Source: Tenacibaculum finnmarkense (GTDB lineage: Bacteria; Bacteroidota; Bacteroidia; Flavobacteriales; Flavobacteriaceae). From it: a DNA stretch of 45,301 nt. How positions within the stretch are numbered: the stretch's first letter is position 1; every line of letters begins with the position of its first letter. Below, piece after piece: positions 1 to 9,584 of the stretch. The stretch covers positions 1-45,301 of the forward strand of contig NZ_OENA01000001.1 in the NCBI RefSeq assembly GCF_900239185.1, in the 5' to 3' direction. Both the position numbers and the translations under genes were made by a program. Under the pieces are notes generated by a model that was given only the letters and a program-made list of their open reading frames with translations, searched no databases and was not told the origin of the DNA.

Positions 1-1
1 A

Positions 2-559
2 ACCGATATCGCCGATGCTTATAAAGAATTTACTGCGGAATTTGTGAAAGTAATTGAGAAGTTCACTGTAAAATATACCGCAGGAAATAACGGAACAATC
101 ACAGGAGATTTATCACAAACTATTGAAGAAGGAAAAGCAACATCACAAGTAAAAGCAATTGCCGATGCAGGATATAAATTTGTAAAATGGAGCGATAATA
201 ATACTTCTGAAACGAGAACTGATATCGCGGATGCTGATAAAGAATTTACTGCGGAATTTGTACAGGTTGTAAAAGTCGTTAAAAATGGAATTACAGCTTC
301 AAAAGGTTTTTCACCAAACGGAGATGCCAATAACGACACTTGGGTAATTCAAAATATAGACCGCTACCCTAATAATACCGTAAAAGTATTTAACCGATGG
401 GGGAAAAAAGTGTACTATAAAAAAGGCTACCAAAACACTTGGGATGCCACGGCAACCGATACTGGTACAAAGCTTCCTGTGGGTTCATATATCTATATTA
501 TCAACCTAAATGAAGCAGGTATCAAGCCAGTTCAAGGCATGATTTACATAAATTACTAG
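2..559 (+). CDS. C-terminal part of a T9SS-secreted repeat protein (5' end outside window)
   Basis: The reading frame is open from base 2, so the gene starts upstream of the window; the GTG at 44 is not its start. The visible 185 residues contain one complete and one partial copy of an InlB B-repeat-like module (divergent InlB B-repeat / Flg_new type). It is recognisable by 'GYKFVKWSDN' followed by a TDIADA-KEFTAEFV block. That block occurs at 2-57 and again at 218-273, so the period is about 72 residues. The last ~90 residues form a gliding-motility-associated C-terminal domain (T9SS type B sorting signal, TIGR04131-like): 'GFSPNGDANND', 'FNRWGKKVY', 'LPVGSYIYIINL'. Known of the family: large surface or secreted proteins exported by type IX secretion. 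The following PorP/SprF gene fits this. The ligand or function of the missing N-terminal part cannot be judged. Confidence 0.9.
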   Translation, partial: TDIADAYKEFTAEFVKVIEKFTVKYTAGNNGTITGDLSQTIEEGKATSQVKAIADAGYKFVKWSDNNTSETRTDIADADKEFTAEFVQVVKVVKNGITASKGFSPNGDANNDTWVIQNIDRYPNNTVKVFNRWGKKVYYKKGYQNTWDATATDTGTKLPVGSYIYIINLNEAGIKPVQGMIYINY

Positions 560-576
560 AAACTTTTCAAAATTTT

Positions 577-606
577 AATCGCTATAGAAACCTTTTTATA
601 GCGATT
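577..606 (+). terminator. Hairpin after the T9SS cargo gene
   Basis: A perfect 10-bp inverted repeat (AATCGCTATA / TATAGCGATT) with a 10-base loop lies 18 bases after the stop codon. It lacks a strong T-run downstream, so it is a candidate terminator or processing hairpin in the short gap before the PorP/SprF gene. It does not exclude read-through into that gene. Confidence 0.45.
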
Positions 607-654
607 GAAATACAGTTGTTTCAAAATAGGAAAAACAATATTTAAAAATATAAA

Positions 655-1545
655 ATGAAAATAAATACTCTAAAATATATAAGCCTGCTATTCTTGGCAA
701 TGCTAAGCAGCAAGGCAATCGCACAGCAAGACCCCTCGTTTAGCTTGTATCAATTTAATATGAATATTATAAATCCTGCTTATGCGGGTAGTAGCGAAAC
801 TACAGAGGCTACAGCAATGATTCGTAGCCAATGGACGGGCATAGAAAATGCGCCATCAACACAAACTTTATCGTTTTCATCGCCTACTGTTTTAGGTAAA
901 AATATGGGACTGGGTTTTTCAATTGTAAACGATAAATTTAACATCGCAAAAGAAACCGCTGTTTCGCTAGATTTTTCTTACAAATTACCCTTATCAGAAA
1001 ATCAAAGTTTATTTTTAGGCTTAAAAGCTGGTGGTTCATTTTTTAATGTAGAACTGGCTTCCTTACAAATAAATGATCCATTATTTTCTAAGAATATCAG
1101 TAGTTTTAATCCTAATTTTGGGGTGGGTGCTTATTTAAAAGGAAAAAATTACTATGCTAGTTTGTCTGTCCCTGCCTTATTAAAGAGTAGCCGATACCAA
1201 AAAGATGGCAACACAATTACAGAAGCCTCAGATAAGCCCCATATTTATTTATCATCTGGTTATATATTTGATTTAGATGGTGTTTACAACGCTAAATTAA
1301 CGCCTTCATTTATGATGCGTTATGTATCGGGAGTGCCGGTATCGTTTGATATTACAGTAATTACAAGTATGTTAGAAAAATATGAAATTGGTGTATCGCA
1401 TCGTTTTCAAGAATCTGTTAGTTTCTTCGGATTGTTTAAGTTTTTAGACCATTATAAAATAGGATATGCCTACGAATATACGACTACTGATATTTCAATA
1501 TACAGCAGTGGTTCACATGAATTTGTGTTTAAATACCATTTTTAA
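655..1545 (+). CDS. PorP/SprF family type IX secretion outer-membrane protein
   Basis: This 296-residue protein starts with a signal peptide (residues 1-24, ending 'KAIAQQ') and continues with the family hallmark 'DPSFSLYQFNMNIINPAYAGS'. The rest is beta-rich with alternating hydrophobic strands and ends in an aromatic residue ('FVFKYHF'), typical of an outer-membrane barrel. PorP/SprF proteins partner with T9SS substrates that carry type B C-terminal domains, and their genes are usually paired with the cargo gene. That is the arrangement here: it lies 95 bases downstream of a protein with such a domain. It probably helps secrete or anchor that neighbour, not the general gliding adhesin (inference). 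The start is the first ATG, in an A-rich context usual for this phylum. Confidence 0.93.
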   Translation: MKINTLKYISLLFLAMLSSKAIAQQDPSFSLYQFNMNIINPAYAGSSETTEATAMIRSQWTGIENAPSTQTLSFSSPTVLGKNMGLGFSIVNDKFNIAKETAVSLDFSYKLPLSENQSLFLGLKAGGSFFNVELASLQINDPLFSKNISSFNPNFGVGAYLKGKNYYASLSVPALLKSSRYQKDGNTITEASDKPHIYLSSGYIFDLDGVYNAKLTPSFMMRYVSGVPVSFDITVITSMLEKYEIGVSHRFQESVSFFGLFKFLDHYKIGYAYEYTTTDISIYSSGSHEFVFKYHF

Positions 1546-1570
1546 CATCGAATAATTTACACTATGAGAA

Positions 1571-1586
1571 ACGCGATAAATCGCGT
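1571..1586. repeat. ACGCGATAAATCGCGT dispersed palindrome
   Basis: A perfect 6-bp-arm palindrome around ATAA (ACGCGA-TAAA-TCGCGT). It belongs to the same family as the copies at 7743, 18653 and 18724 in this window, which have longer arms (AGACGCGA...TCGCGTCT). It lies between the PorP/SprF stop codon and the terminator at 1602. Confidence 0.7.
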
Positions 1587-1601
1587 ATGTATTTACATTT
1601 T

Positions 1602-1636
1602 AAAAAAGCCGATTATTTATTTAATCGGCTTTTTTT
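1602..1636 (+). terminator. Rho-independent terminator after PorP/SprF gene
   Basis: A 14-bp stem (AAAAAAGCCGATTA at 1602-1615 with its complement at 1622-1635), a 6-base loop and a T-run following the stem. This is a classic intrinsic terminator. The A/T ends make it potentially bidirectional. It ends the T9SS pair before the restriction-modification operon. Confidence 0.85.
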
Positions 1637-1823
1637 GTGGGGTTAGAAACCTCAACCTAATACCTCTTTTAAAAGCTAAAAAATACGGCAAATTAGGATG
1701 CGAAACTGAACTAAAAATCCTTTGACAGCTTCCGTTTTTTAGTTAAAAAAGTTTTCTATATTTATAGGATTCCTTAACTTATATATCAGCCTGTTTTAGT
1801 ACTTTTAAGGTTAAAATTTTGCT

Positions 1824-4800
1824 ATGAAATTTAATGAAGACTCTAGGGTTAAGATTCCCTCAATTTTACATTTAATACAGTTAGGATATACCTATTTATC
1901 TTTAAAAGATAATCATTGGGATATTGATACCGATATTTTTTATGCTCAACTAAAAAAAATTAATACGAACCTTTCTCAAAAAGAAGCTGAAAAACTTTAT
2001 AATGAAGTTTCACTTACTTTAGAAAATGAAGATTTAGGAAGGGCTTTTTATAAGAAGTTAACAAATAAATCTGGAATTAAATTAATTGATTTTGAAAATT
2101 TTGAAAATAATTCCTTTCATGTAGTTACAGAATTACCTTACGAAAAAGATGAAGATAATTTTAGACCCGATATTATTTTATTAATAAACGGAATGCCTTT
2201 GGTTTTTATTGAAGTTAAAAAACCTAATAATAAAGATGGAATTTTAGCGGAACATAAACGAATGCAAAGGCGTTTTAAAAATAAGAAGTTTAGAAAATTC
2301 ATCAACTTAACACAGTTAATGGTTTTTTCTAATAACATGAAGTATAACGATAATGATACGCAAATGTTAGCAGGTGCTTTTTATAGTACCACAAATTACA
2401 AAAAACCAATATTCAATTATTTTAGAGAAGAAGAAAACTTTGATTTAGCTAAAATATTAGCGCCTATTTCTGATGAACAAGAAAATTATGTATTAAAAGA
2501 TACAAATCTTATCAGTATTAAAAATGCTAAAGAATTTATTTCAAATAAAAATCCTACTTCACCAACAAATTCAATAAGTACTTCCTTATTTCAGAAAAAA
2601 CGTTTACAATTTATATTACAATATGCTTTTGCTTATGTAGAAGAAGAAAATGGTTTGGAAAAACATGTAATGCGCTATCCTCAAATTTTTGCAACAAAAG
2701 CTATTGAAAACAAGTTAGAAAATGGTGTTAAAAAAGGAATTATTTGGCACACACAAGGTTCTGGTAAAACGGCATTGGCGTATTTTAATGTAAAGCATTT
2801 AACAGATTATTATCAGCAAAAAAATATTATTCCTAAGTTTTATTTTATTGTAGATAGAATAGATTTATTAAATCAGGCTGCAAAAGAATTTAGTTCTCGT
2901 GGTTTAGTCGTACACAAAGTAAGCAGTAGAGAAGAATTTACAAAAGATATTAAATCAAGCAAAGTAATTCATAATAATTCAGGAAAAGCAGAAATTACAG
3001 TGGTTAATATCCATAAATTTAAAGATGATCCTGATCTTATAAAAAACAACGATTATAATTTAAAGGTGCAACGAATTTTCTTTTTAGATGAAGTACATAG
3101 AAGTTATAACCCAAAAGGAAGTTTTTTAGCAAATTTAGAATTAGCAGATAAAAATGCTATCAAAATAGGACTAACAGGAACACCGCTTTTAGGAAAAGAA
3201 TACAATTCTAAAACCTTGTTTGGTGATTATATTCATAAATATTATTATAATTTATCGATAAAAGATGGCTATACTCTACGTTTAATTCGTGAAGAAATAG
3301 AAACAAAATATAAATTAACACTTCAAGAAACTTTAGAAAAAATTAAAATTTTAGAAGGGAATGCTGATAAGAAGACACTCTATTCGCATTATAAATTTGT
3401 AGCGCCGATGCTACATTATATTGTTCAAGATTTAGAAACCGCCAGAATTTCTATGAATGATAATAGCATTGGCGCAATGGTGGTTTGCGATTCATCTGAA
3501 CAGGCTGAAATGATGCAAGAAATTTTTGATGAAAAATATGCTATTAAACCAGCAAGCTATTTCTTGCAAGCTGCAGAAGATCCCGAACAATATGGGGATA
3601 AAAAAAATACAAATAGCAAAGTAAATAAAGCTGCTGTAATTTTACACGATGTAGGCACAAAGCAAGAACGTAAAGATTGGGTTTCTGATTTTAAAGCAGG
3701 TAAAATAGATGTACTTTTTGTCTATAATATGTTATTAACTGGTTTCGATGCTAAAAGATTAAAAAAATTATACATTGGGCGTAACATAAAATCACATAAC
3801 TTATTACAAACATTGACCAGAGTAAATAGAACCTATAAAAATCATAAATACGGTTTTGTAGTTGATTTTGCCGATATTCAAAAAGAATTTGATAAAACAA
3901 ATCAAGCGTATTTTAACGAATTGCAAAGCGAGTTAGGCGATGAAATGGAACATTATTCGAACCTGTTTAAATCATCCGAAGAAATTGAAAAAGAAATTGA
4001 AGAAATAAAAGATGTTATTTTTAAATTTGACACCAATAATGCCGAAATATTTAGTGAGCAAATATCAGAAATAAACGAACGTACAGAAATTAGAGAAATT
4101 GCAAAGGTTTTAAACAATGCTAAAGAACTGTATAACTTAATTAGATTATCGGGTAATTTTGAATTATTAGAAAAATTAGATTTTAAAAAATTAGCTATTT
4201 TATCAAGATTAACAAACGACCGTTTAGCACTTATCAATACCAAAATAGCCTTAGAAAATAATGTTGAAACGAATAATATTTTAAATACCGCTTTAGAAGA
4301 TGTCATTTTTGCTTTTACAAAAGTAAAACAAGAAGAAATGATATTGGCTGATGAATTAAAAGATGTTTTAGGAAAAACTCGTGGGAAATTAGGTGATAAT
4401 TTTGATCATAAAGACCCGAAATTTGTTTCTTTACGCCAAGAATTAGAACGTTTGTTTAAAAATAAAAATTTAAGTGAAGTTTCTAAGCAAGAAATGGAAG
4501 CCAATATAAAAGCCTTAAATGAAATTTATAATATGGCTAAAAAGTTAGAAAGAGAAAATCAGTTATTAAAAGCTAAGTATGATTATGATGAAAAATATGC
4601 TCGTATTCATAAACGCTTAATGGAAAAAGACCCGCTAACAGATAACGAACGCAAACTTTTTGATGCTTTAAAAGGATTGAAAACTCAAGTAGATAATGAA
4701 ATATTACAAAATTCAAAGCTTTTAGAAAATGAAAGTTATGTAGAAAAAATGATGATGCGTTTGGTTATCAATGAATTTAAAAACAAACAAAACATCCATA

Positions 4801-4877
4801 TAAATGCAACCGATGTAAAACGCATTAACAATATTTTAGTAAAAGAATATATTAACGAATACAATAGCGTAGCCTAA
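1824..4877 (+). CDS. hsdR: Type I restriction endonuclease subunit R
   Basis: This 1017-residue protein is the ATP-dependent translocase/nuclease subunit of a type I restriction-modification system. The N-terminal PD-(D/E)XK nuclease is visible as 'RPDIILLINGMPLVFIEVKK', with D116, E130 and K132 as the catalytic set. The SF2 helicase motor follows: Walker A 'GSGKT' near residue 312, DEAD-type box 'DEVH' near 421, motif III 'LTGTP' near 448 and motif VI 'QTLTRVNRTYK' around 665. The C-terminal third is helical and charged, as expected for the region that contacts HsdM. The length fits the family and no frameshift is seen. It is first in an hsdR-hsdM-hsdS operon with only 8 bases to hsdM. The start ATG follows about 190 bases of gene-free sequence that should hold the promoter. 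Confidence 0.97.
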   Translation: MKFNEDSRVKIPSILHLIQLGYTYLSLKDNHWDIDTDIFYAQLKKINTNLSQKEAEKLYNEVSLTLENEDLGRAFYKKLTNKSGIKLIDFENFENNSFHVVTELPYEKDEDNFRPDIILLINGMPLVFIEVKKPNNKDGILAEHKRMQRRFKNKKFRKFINLTQLMVFSNNMKYNDNDTQMLAGAFYSTTNYKKPIFNYFREEENFDLAKILAPISDEQENYVLKDTNLISIKNAKEFISNKNPTSPTNSISTSLFQKKRLQFILQYAFAYVEEENGLEKHVMRYPQIFATKAIENKLENGVKKGIIWHTQGSGKTALAYFNVKHLTDYYQQKNIIPKFYFIVDRIDLLNQAAKEFSSRGLVVHKVSSREEFTKDIKSSKVIHNNSGKAEITVVNIHKFKDDPDLIKNNDYNLKVQRIFFLDEVHRSYNPKGSFLANLELADKNAIKIGLTGTPLLGKEYNSKTLFGDYIHKYYYNLSIKDGYTLRLIREEIETKYKLTLQETLEKIKILEGNADKKTLYSHYKFVAPMLHYIVQDLETARISMNDNSIGAMVVCDSSEQAEMMQEIFDEKYAIKPASYFLQAAEDPEQYGDKKNTNSKVNKAAVILHDVGTKQERKDWVSDFKAGKIDVLFVYNMLLTGFDAKRLKKLYIGRNIKSHNLLQTLTRVNRTYKNHKYGFVVDFADIQKEFDKTNQAYFNELQSELGDEMEHYSNLFKSSEEIEKEIEEIKDVIFKFDTNNAEIFSEQISEINERTEIREIAKVLNNAKELYNLIRLSGNFELLEKLDFKKLAILSRLTNDRLALINTKIALENNVETNNILNTALEDVIFAFTKVKQEEMILADELKDVLGKTRGKLGDNFDHKDPKFVSLRQELERLFKNKNLSEVSKQEMEANIKALNEIYNMAKKLERENQLLKAKYDYDEKYARIHKRLMEKDPLTDNERKLFDALKGLKTQVDNEILQNSKLLENESYVEKMMMRLVINEFKNKQNIHINATDVKRINNILVKEYINEYNSVA

Positions 4878-4885
4878 TACAAAAA

Positions 4886-6511
4886 ATGGAAGAAACAAAG
4901 CAATTTGAAACCCAAACCAAAGCATTAATAGACGATTTAAAAAGCGTTTGTGCTAATTACGGTTTAGGGAATGATGGAAATGAATTTAAAATTATAACGC
5001 AAGTTTTTTTATATAAATTTTTAAACGATAAATACGTTTACGAATTAAAACAATTAGACCCAAAATTAGCATCCGAAGAAAATTTTGATGAAGCCTTAGA
5101 AAATTATCCTGCTGATGATTTAGAAATGCTAATGATGCAAATTAGCGCAAAAACAGCTCGTTTTGCTCCTAAAAACTTATTGCCAAATTTAGCAAAACAG
5201 CAAAATAAACCCAAATTTGCCACGATTTTTGATGAAACTTTATTAGAAGTAGCCAAAGCAAACAACGATATTTTTTCTGTAAAAACAAAAGGAGGCGAAA
5301 AAATAGTATTATTCGATAATATTAGTAAATATGTAACCGATAATAGAGATGATTTTTGCAAAGCCTTAGTTAGCAAAATGACAACGTTTAGTTTTGAGCA
5401 TATCTTTACGCAAAAGTTCGATTTTTTCGCCACTATTTTTGAATACCTAATTAAAGATTACAATACCAATGCAGGTGGTAAATATGCCGAGTATTTTACA
5501 CCGCATGCCGTGGCAAAAATTATGGCAGCCTGTTTAGTAACCGATAAAAATGTAAATAATGTAACCTGTTATGACCCGAGTGCGGGTTCTGGTACGTTGT
5601 TAATGAATATTGCGCATGCTATTGGCGAAGAAAAATGTACTATTTATTCGCAAGATATTTCTCAAAAATCGTCTGCGTTGTTGCGTTTGAATTTAATTTT
5701 GAACGACTTAGTACATTCTATCAAAAATATTATACAAGGAAATACTATTTTAAATCCGTATCATAAACAAGATGACGGACAATTAGAACAGTTTGATTAT
5801 ATCGTATCTAATCCGCCATTTAAGTTAGATTTTTCTGATTATTCGGCAGATTTAGATAGTAAAGCTAACAAAGAACGCTTTTTTGCAGGAATCCCAAATG
5901 TTCCGAAAAGTAAAAAAGATGCTATGGCTATTTATTTGTTGTTTATCCAACATATTATGCACAGTTTAACCGAAAAAGGAAAAGCTGCAATTGTTGTGCC
6001 TACTGGTTTTATTACCGCTCAATCTGGTATTGATAAAAAAATACGTCAAAAAATGGTGGAAAGTAAAATGTTAGCTGGTGTGGTTTCTATGCCCTCGAAT
6101 ATTTTTGCAACTACAGGAACTAATGTTAGTATTTTATTTTTAGATAAAACCAATACTAAAGACGTAGTTTTAATTGATGCTTCTAACTTAGGAACAAAAG
6201 TTAAAGAAGGAAAAACACAAAAAACGGTTTTATCAGCAATTGAAGAACAACAAATTATTGATGTTTTTAATAACAAAGAAGCGAAAGAAGATTTTTCTGT
6301 CGTGGTTTCTTATGATGAAATAAAAGCTAAAAATTATTCTTTAAGCGCAGGACAATATTTTGAAGTTAAAATTGAATATACTGATATTTCTTCGGATGAA
6401 TTTACTGCTAAAATGAAAGCTTTTGAAGATAATTTAGAAAGTTTGTTTGCAGCATCTAAAGGTTTGGAAAAGGAAATTCAGCATAATTTAAAAGGCTTGA
6501 AGTATGAATAG
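4886..6511 (+). CDS. hsdM: Type I DNA methyltransferase (modification subunit M)
   Basis: This 541-residue N6-adenine methyltransferase subunit pairs with HsdS (M2S) to modify, and with HsdR to restrict. The N-terminal helical HsdM domain ('GNEFKIITQVFLYKFLNDKYVYEL') precedes the Rossmann-type methyltransferase. SAM-binding motif I is 'DPSAGSGTLL' near residue 229, and the catalytic motif IV is 'NPPF' near residue 308. 'GGKYAEYFTP' just upstream of motif I is also typical. The C-terminal helices end in an HsdS-contacting tail. It starts 8 bases after hsdR and its last 8 bases overlap hsdS, so the three genes should be co-transcribed and translationally coupled. Confidence 0.97.
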   Translation: MEETKQFETQTKALIDDLKSVCANYGLGNDGNEFKIITQVFLYKFLNDKYVYELKQLDPKLASEENFDEALENYPADDLEMLMMQISAKTARFAPKNLLPNLAKQQNKPKFATIFDETLLEVAKANNDIFSVKTKGGEKIVLFDNISKYVTDNRDDFCKALVSKMTTFSFEHIFTQKFDFFATIFEYLIKDYNTNAGGKYAEYFTPHAVAKIMAACLVTDKNVNNVTCYDPSAGSGTLLMNIAHAIGEEKCTIYSQDISQKSSALLRLNLILNDLVHSIKNIIQGNTILNPYHKQDDGQLEQFDYIVSNPPFKLDFSDYSADLDSKANKERFFAGIPNVPKSKKDAMAIYLLFIQHIMHSLTEKGKAAIVVPTGFITAQSGIDKKIRQKMVESKMLAGVVSMPSNIFATTGTNVSILFLDKTNTKDVVLIDASNLGTKVKEGKTQKTVLSAIEEQQIIDVFNNKEAKEDFSVVVSYDEIKAKNYSLSAGQYFEVKIEYTDISSDEFTAKMKAFEDNLESLFAASKGLEKEIQHNLKGLKYE

Positions 6512-7730
6512 AATATCTCTTGAAAAAATTTCTAAAATAATAAACAGTGGATTAACACCTTTAAGGTCGAATAAAGAATATTGGATTGATGGAAATATTC
6601 CTTGGGTTAAAACAGAACAATTAGGAGATAAATATATTTATGATTCAAACGAGAAAATAACAAATTACGCTTTACAAAACACTTCAATTAAACTAAACTC
6701 TCCAAATACATTAAGTATTGCAATGTATGGTGAAGGAAAAACAAGAGGAAGTGTTTCTATTTTAAAGAACGAAACAACGACAAATCAAGCTTGTTGTAAT
6801 ATATTTATTGATGAAGAAAAAGCTGACTTTGAATTTGTTTATTATAATATAAAAACTCAATATAATAATTTAAGAAATTTATCTTCTGGTGTAAGAAAAA
6901 ATCTTAATTCTAGAGATATTAAAAACTTTGAAATATTATTACCTAATCTTCAAACCCAAAAATCCATAGCGAAAGTTTTATCAGATTTAGATTCAAAAAT
7001 AGCAATCAACAATAAAATAAACGCAGCATTAGAAGCGATGGCAAAAACGCTTTATGATTATTGGTTTGTTCAGTTTGATTTTCCTGATAAAAACGGAAAA
7101 CCCTATAAATCATCCGAAGGAAAAATGATTTTTAATGAAGAATTAAAACGTGAAATTCCTGTTGGGTGGGAGGTTGAAACATTATTATCTATCGCAAACT
7201 TTCAAAATGGTTTAGCATGTCAAAAATTTAGACCTATTGATGATAATTTTTTAAATGTCATCAAAATAAAAGATATGAAAGAAGGTTTTTCTTCAAAAAC
7301 TGAAAAGGTTAGAGTTGATGTTCCTGATAAAATTAAAATTTTTAACGGAGATATTTTATTTTCTTGGTCTGCTTCTTTAGAAGTTATTCAGTGGTCAGGT
7401 GGAAAAGGAGCTTTGAATCAGCATATTTTTAAAGTTACTTCTGATAAATACCCAAAATCATATTATTACTTTGAATTGCTTAATTATTTACAGCATTTTA
7501 AAATGATGGCTGAATTACGTAAAACAACGATGGGACATATTACACAAGAGCATTTAAAACAAAGTAGAATAGTAATTCCTCCTAAAGAAATAATAAATCA
7601 ATTAGATAAGTTGATTAATCCTATTTTAGATAAAATAAATAAAGGTAAAATTGAAAATCAAAAGCTTTCAGAATTACGAGATTGGTTATTGCCCATGTTA
7701 ATGAATGGACAGGTTCGGGTTGGTGAATAA
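6504..7730 (+). CDS. hsdS: Type I restriction-modification specificity subunit S
   Basis: This 408-residue protein contains two target-recognition domains (residues about 1-150 and 220-370), each followed by a conserved helical spacer. The central spacer is recognised by 'LSDLDSKIAINNKINAALE' and 'AMAKTLYDYWFVQFDFPD', and the terminal one by 'KLSELRDWLLPMLMNGQ'. This arrangement gives a bipartite DNA target, but the sequence alone does not tell which. The gene overlaps hsdM by 8 bases. No inverted second hsdS copy or recombinase is seen nearby, so shuffling of specificity is not indicated here. Confidence 0.96.
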   Translation: MNRISLEKISKIINSGLTPLRSNKEYWIDGNIPWVKTEQLGDKYIYDSNEKITNYALQNTSIKLNSPNTLSIAMYGEGKTRGSVSILKNETTTNQACCNIFIDEEKADFEFVYYNIKTQYNNLRNLSSGVRKNLNSRDIKNFEILLPNLQTQKSIAKVLSDLDSKIAINNKINAALEAMAKTLYDYWFVQFDFPDKNGKPYKSSEGKMIFNEELKREIPVGWEVETLLSIANFQNGLACQKFRPIDDNFLNVIKIKDMKEGFSSKTEKVRVDVPDKIKIFNGDILFSWSASLEVIQWSGGKGALNQHIFKVTSDKYPKSYYYFELLNYLQHFKMMAELRKTTMGHITQEHLKQSRIVIPPKEIINQLDKLINPILDKINKGKIENQKLSELRDWLLPMLMNGQVRVGE

Positions 7731-7742
7731 AATATGTCGTAG

Positions 7743-7762
7743 AGACGCGATGCTTCGCGTCT
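7743..7762. repeat. AGACGCGA-TGCT-TCGCGTCT palindrome
   Basis: A perfect 8-bp inverted repeat around TGCT, directly after hsdS. It is another copy of the dispersed palindrome family found at 1571, 18653 and 18724. It may also act as a weak hairpin at the 3' end of the hsd transcript, since it is followed by a TTTAT stretch. Confidence 0.75.
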
Positions 7763-7892
7763 TTATATTACAATTATAAAACATCAAAAAAAATTGTATA
7801 AAAACGCAATTATTTATGATGAAATATGCCGATTTATCGCATTTCAACAATCAAGATTATAATAATTAAACCACAATGTGAAACATCATAAA

Positions 7893-7932
7893 TAGCAAAA
7901 CAGACGCGAGGAAAATCGCGTCTGTTTTGCTA
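7893..7932 (-). terminator. Strong convergent terminator between hsdS and sulP
   Basis: A perfect 17-bp stem (TAGCAAAACAGACGCGA at 7893-7909, complement at 7916-7932) with a 6-base GGAAAA loop. It sits 19 bases beyond the stop of the minus-strand sulP gene and about 160 bases beyond hsdS. The arms contain the AGACGCGA core of the dispersed palindrome, extended by TAGCAAAAC. T-rich sequence inside and beside the minus-strand stem suggests bidirectional termination for the convergent operons. Confidence 0.75.
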
Positions 7933-7951
7933 TAAAAAATTATCAAAAAAA

Positions 7952-9544
7952 CTATAAAACCCTTCCCGCTAATCGATGTGCTGACATTGGCTTATGATTT
8001 TCTAATCCTTTTATGTAAACCTTTCCGCCGCTAAACTGATAATCATGCTTAAAATGTTCTAAATTTTCCATTACAGAATGATCTACAAGTTTTGTTTTTT
8101 CTAAATCTATGGTAATATTTAAACCTTCGGGGATAGCCTCTAAAACTCTTTTAATCCCTAAATAATTCGTAAAAATTGCCGATTTATCAATTTCAACCAA
8201 ATAATCATCGCCTATATTAGACACCACAGTAGGCGCTTTAAAAAATGAACCTATCGGTACGCCATTAATTAAATGGATTATCATTTTTAAAACCATACCC
8301 GCTACAATTCCTATTAATAAATCTTCAGCAAGCGTAACAACTATCGTTACTATAAATATTAATAATTGCTCCTTCCCTATTTTAAAAACATGTTTAAATT
8401 CTCGTGGATGTGTTAATTTTATACCAACCGCCACTAACATTGCTGCTAATGCTGAATTAGGAATCATTTCTAATACTGGGGCTGCTACTAATAAAAATAT
8501 CAGAATAAAAAAACCGTGAAAAAAATTTGCCCAGCGTGTTTGTGCGCCGTTGGCTACGTTTGCTGAACTACGTGCTACTTCCGATATCATGGGTACTCCG
8601 CCTAAAAATGCCGCAATCGTATTCCCGATACCCACAGCAATTAAATCTTTATTCATATCCGATTTTCGCTGGTGAGGGTCTAGCATATCTATTGCTTTTA
8701 CGGTCAGTAACGACTCTAAACTTCCTACCAAAGCAAACATAATTACATATTTTATAAATATTCCTGTTTGAAAAACGCCCGCAAAACTTGCGTTAATATT
8801 CAAATTATCTAATAAACTTCCTACCTCTAATAAGGCGTATGATGGCTCTGTATTGGCAAAATCCATAAAAAATTCAGCAGGAATAGCAAAAATTAATACA
8901 ACCAATGCCGCTGGAATCATTTTAATTGTTTTGTTTTTTATACCTGGCCACAGTAACATTATTAACAAACTTACCACGCCAATTAAAGCAGCTTTAGGAT
9001 CTAGGTTTTTTATAAAATAAGGGATGTTCCAAAGTAATTGTAAAGGACTCATTCCTTTTGAAATATCTGGCGCATCATTTAGTAATACAGGAATTTGTTT
9101 TGCAATGATAATAATACCAATAGCGGCAAGCATTCCATGAATTGCCGACAACGGAAAGAAATCAGCAAGTTTACCGAGCTTTAAAACACCAAAAATAATT
9201 TGAACTAAACCTGCAACAACCATTGCTCCAAGGGCTAGTTTCCAGCCTAAAACAGCATCGCCATGACCAAAATCAGACACCGAGCCTGCAATAATCACAA
9301 TAAGCCCAGCCGCAGGACCTTTAATCGACAAGCGAGAACCCATAATAAAACTAACCAATAAACCGCCAATAATAGCAGAAATTAATCCCATAATTGGCGG
9401 AAAATCTGCCGCTTTTGCAATTCCTAAACTTAACGGCAATGCCAATAGAAATACAATAAAACCCGAAATAGCATCGGCTTTAAAATTTTCTTTAAAACCC
9501 GCCCAACCATCCGCAGGAATTTGTTTTAATTTTTGAGTTTTCAT
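7952..9544 (-). CDS. SulP family inorganic anion (probably bicarbonate) transporter
   Basis: This 530-residue inner-membrane protein has the SulP fold: 'FLLALPLSLGIAKAADFPP' in the first segment, 'RLSIKGPAAGL' downstream, and about 12 hydrophobic segments. A C-terminal STAS domain follows (about residues 440-530, 'LNITIDLEKTKLVDHSVMENL'). Substrates in the family include sulfate, bicarbonate and C4-dicarboxylates. Bicarbonate is inferred here because the gene lies 40 bases after dabB in what looks like one operon for inorganic carbon uptake. I start it at the ATG at 9544. The longer reading from 9610 would overlap the end of dabB and add 22 residues that do not resemble the family. Confidence 0.9.
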   Translation of the reverse strand: MKTQKLKQIPADGWAGFKENFKADAISGFIVFLLALPLSLGIAKAADFPPIMGLISAIIGGLLVSFIMGSRLSIKGPAAGLIVIIAGSVSDFGHGDAVLGWKLALGAMVVAGLVQIIFGVLKLGKLADFFPLSAIHGMLAAIGIIIIAKQIPVLLNDAPDISKGMSPLQLLWNIPYFIKNLDPKAALIGVVSLLIMLLWPGIKNKTIKMIPAALVVLIFAIPAEFFMDFANTEPSYALLEVGSLLDNLNINASFAGVFQTGIFIKYVIMFALVGSLESLLTVKAIDMLDPHQRKSDMNKDLIAVGIGNTIAAFLGGVPMISEVARSSANVANGAQTRWANFFHGFFILIFLLVAAPVLEMIPNSALAAMLVAVGIKLTHPREFKHVFKIGKEQLLIFIVTIVVTLAEDLLIGIVAGMVLKMIIHLINGVPIGSFFKAPTVVSNIGDDYLVEIDKSAIFTNYLGIKRVLEAIPEGLNITIDLEKTKLVDHSVMENLEHFKHDYQFSGGKVYIKGLENHKPMSAHRLAGRVL

Positions 9545-9584
9545 TCTATATGTTTTTAATTTAAAATTTATTTTAATTGTTTCT

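Noticed and set aside
6504..7730. Phase-variable hsdS system
   Set aside because: No second hsdS, inverted repeats within TRDs, simple-sequence tracts or site-specific recombinase are visible near the gene.
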